Positions 5,565 through 6,662 of a stretch of 6,662 bases of DNA are shown here, in pieces; the first letter of the stretch is position 1; every line of letters begins with the position of its first letter. Below the pieces are notes generated by a model, which saw nothing but the letters and a program-made list of their open reading frames with translations, did not search any database and had not been told where the DNA came from. The stretch is taken from positions 1 through 6,662 of the forward strand of contig JAAFHI010000193.1 of the NCBI GenBank assembly GCA_013298335.1, written 5' to 3'. The position numbers and the translations under genes were made by a program. The DNA is from Actinomycetota bacterium (GTDB taxonomy: Bacteria > Acidobacteriota > Blastocatellia > Chloracidobacteriales > Chloracidobacteriaceae).

Positions 5565-6478
5565 GAGGAAACCGGTTCGGCTGCCGTGGCGGTCGGAATT
5601 GGTCGGGCTTCGGCAATTTTCGGCGTACGATCCTCAAGTGTGACGCCGTTTTGACGGGCCGCGGATTCCCACTCCATCAAAAGGCTGCTTTCGCGGCTCG
5701 ACCAATTTGCCGCCAGCCAGGCTTTCCGTTCGGCGGGATTGCGATCGGCGAGCGCATGAACCGTCTCAACATCTTCGCGAAGTGCGGAAAGGAACCGCTC
5801 CGGCGCGTAGAGGCCCGGCAGCGCGTCAACCACGCGCCCGTCGGCGTCCAGAATGTAGTGGATGCTGTTGCCAGTGATTGTGCGTTCCAGCTTGCGTCCG
5901 TCGCCGAAATCAATCGTCACCTTCGGCACGGGGCGCACCGACCGCCAGTGCAGAATGTAGTTTTCCCGCAGGTACTGTGAAATTTCCGCGTTCGAATAGA
6001 GCAGAATCCGGAAGAACCGGCTGTTGGCGCAACTGAACTCCTCGTCGAGCTGGCCCATCATCCGGAGCGAGAGAATCGGCTTGCCGGTCGCCTTCGCGGC
6101 GGCCTGCGCCTGTTCCAAATCCTTGTACCAGAAGAGTTTCGAGACGTGGGCGTCACGCTGGGCGGCGACGTTTTCAACCGCGTGGCGGATGTGCGGCCAC
6201 ATCGGGTCGGCGTCATCGGCGGCTTCGATCTGCTTGCCGTAGGTCTCGAACAACAATTTCAGCCCGTCCGGTCCCTCGGCCCGCAACCGGGCGATGGCGG
6301 CGTCCGCGACGGCGGCATTTTTCGACACCGCCCGCTGGACGGCATCCGCCAGCGTCGCTTCGGAAGAAACAGCGGCAACGGGACGGGCAACAGGCGCGGC
6401 AAAAATCTGAACGGGAAGCAGAAAACCGGAACAGGCGAACAGGGCGACAGCGGCGGAAAGACGGGTGCGACGGGCCAC
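5468..6478 (-). CDS. Secreted thioredoxin-like protein, probably cut short by a frameshift
   Basis: The 336-residue product begins with MARRTRLSAAVALFACSGFL, a Sec-type signal with likely cleavage near IFA-AP (residue 27). Residues 40-110 look helical. A thioredoxin-like fold follows at about 118-235: KDLEQAQAAAKATGKPILSL, then SCANSRFFR where a thioredoxin has its active site, and DADGRVVDALPGLYAP near the end. The site has one cysteine (C150, in SCANS) instead of CxxC, so a classical dithiol reductase role is unlikely; it may be structural or act through a single thiol. The tail after about residue 290 is Pro/Ala/Thr-rich, and the last residues (RAWSNSAFSN) look like read-out from a wrong frame. 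The GTG start at 6478 has GGAGG 8 nt upstream. It is first in the operon, ahead of its probable C-terminal half and the ankyrin genes. Its periplasmic partner is unknown. Confidence 0.8.
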   Translation of the reverse strand: MARRTRLSAAVALFACSGFLLPVQIFAAPVARPVAAVSSEATLADAVQRAVSKNAAVADAAIARLRAEGPDGLKLLFETYGKQIEAADDADPMWPHIRHAVENVAAQRDAHVSKLFWYKDLEQAQAAAKATGKPILSLRMMGQLDEEFSCANSRFFRILLYSNAEISQYLRENYILHWRSVRPVPKVTIDFGDGRKLERTITGNSIHYILDADGRVVDALPGLYAPERFLSALREDVETVHALADRNPAERKAWLAANWSSRESSLLMEWESAARQNGVTLEDRTPKIAEARPIPTATAAEPVSSDASAGVAAPPTAIKAADGPEPRAWSNSAFSN

Positions 6479-6486
6479 GGCGGGAA

Positions 6487-6491
6487 CCTCC
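6487..6491 (-). promoter_or_regulatory. Ribosome-binding site of the thioredoxin-like gene
   Basis: GGAGG on the minus strand, 8 nt before the GTG at 6478. It is the strongest ribosome-binding site in the window and supports the non-ATG start. It sits in a 10-bp palindrome CCTCCGGAGG (6487-6496). Confidence 0.7.
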
Positions 6492-6498
6492 GGAGGAA

Positions 6499-6606
6499 GG
6501 GATCAGGGGTCGGGGATCAGGGATCAGGAAAAGGTGTCGGGTGTCGGGTTTCAGGTCAAACCGGATTTCAGTTTTGAACCTGAAACCCGACACCTGAAAC
6601 CTGAAA
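6499..6606. repeat. Second palindromic heptad-repeat tract, upstream of the operon
   Basis: Units of seven run from 6499: GGGATCA, GGGGTCG, GGGATCA, GGGATCA, a 6-nt GGAAAA, then GGTGTCG twice, GGTTTCA and GGTCAAA (to 6560). After a short centre come CCTGAAA, CCCGACA, CCTGAAA and CCTGAAA (6579-6606). GGTGTCGGGTTTCAGGT at 6540-6556 and its complement at 6578-6594 form a perfect 17-bp inverted repeat around a 21-nt centre, and 4 further pairs form after a 1-nt bulge. The plan matches the tract at 784-931, with G-starting units, a hairpin centre and C-starting units, but the unit sequences differ. It lies just upstream of the first operon gene, so it would fall in the leader if transcription starts further out. 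Confidence 0.83.
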
Positions 6607-6662
6607 CCTTTCCATCAATGCGTTGCCCAGACTCCCAATTTTAAATTTGGTTCCCGGATAAA

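Noticed and set aside
6416..6478. Lipoprotein signal in the thioredoxin-like protein (LFAC).
   Set aside because: Phe before the Ala-Cys is unusual for a lipobox and the hydrophobic stretch continues well past the cysteine to a better IFA-AP site.
6213..6593. Minus-strand frame that would extend upstream into the second heptad tract.
   Set aside because: It overlaps the thioredoxin-like gene in another frame and starts within repeats; the GTG at 6478 has a strong ribosome-binding site and a signal peptide.
6636..6651. AT-rich near-palindrome CCAATTTTAAATTTGG as a possible promoter or operator of the operon.
   Set aside because: Two positions break the symmetry, no convincing -35/-10 pair is present, and one copy cannot support a call.

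Overview
The window is GC-rich (by eye about 60% or more) and shows compact bacterial genes with short intergenic gaps, Shine-Dalgarno sites and overlapping stop/start codons. The proteins resemble those of Acidobacteriota (Blastocatellia-like) or Planctomycetota: a cysteine-rich N-terminal module fused to a membrane segment, ankyrin repeats or a carboxypeptidase-regulatory-like domain, and a secreted thioredoxin-like protein with no CxxC. Heptad repeats between genes fit the same groups. This placement is inferred from protein style, not from a marker gene.

Layout. (1) Positions 1-798, plus strand: 3' part of an EamA/DMT-family permease whose start lies outside the window. (2) Positions 784-931: a palindromic tract of 7-nt repeats filling the gap between two convergent transcription units and running into the last codons of the permease. 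(3) Positions 940-6478, minus strand: a probable operon, read from right to left. Its order is a secreted thioredoxin-like protein (5468-6478), its probable frameshifted C-terminal part (5025-5495), three tandem paralogous ankyrin membrane proteins (3945-5012, 2694-3758, 1392-2681) and a small secreted protein (940-1395). (4) Positions 3792-3922, between the first and second ankyrin genes: a MITE-like palindrome with 25-bp perfect ends, the only large gap in the operon. (5) Positions 6499-6606, just upstream of the operon: a second heptad-repeat palindrome of different sequence but the same plan. The last 56 bases hold nothing I can identify.

How the genes may work together. All operon products carry an export signal or a membrane segment (the 5025-5495 product would get its signal only if joined to its upstream partner), so the locus looks dedicated to the cell envelope. 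Each ankyrin protein puts a conserved four-cysteine module, probably metal-binding, on one side of the membrane and ankyrin repeats on the other. No function has been assigned to such a locus that I know of. The clearest signals for follow-up are the triplicated family, the two repeat-palindrome classes and the split thioredoxin-like gene.
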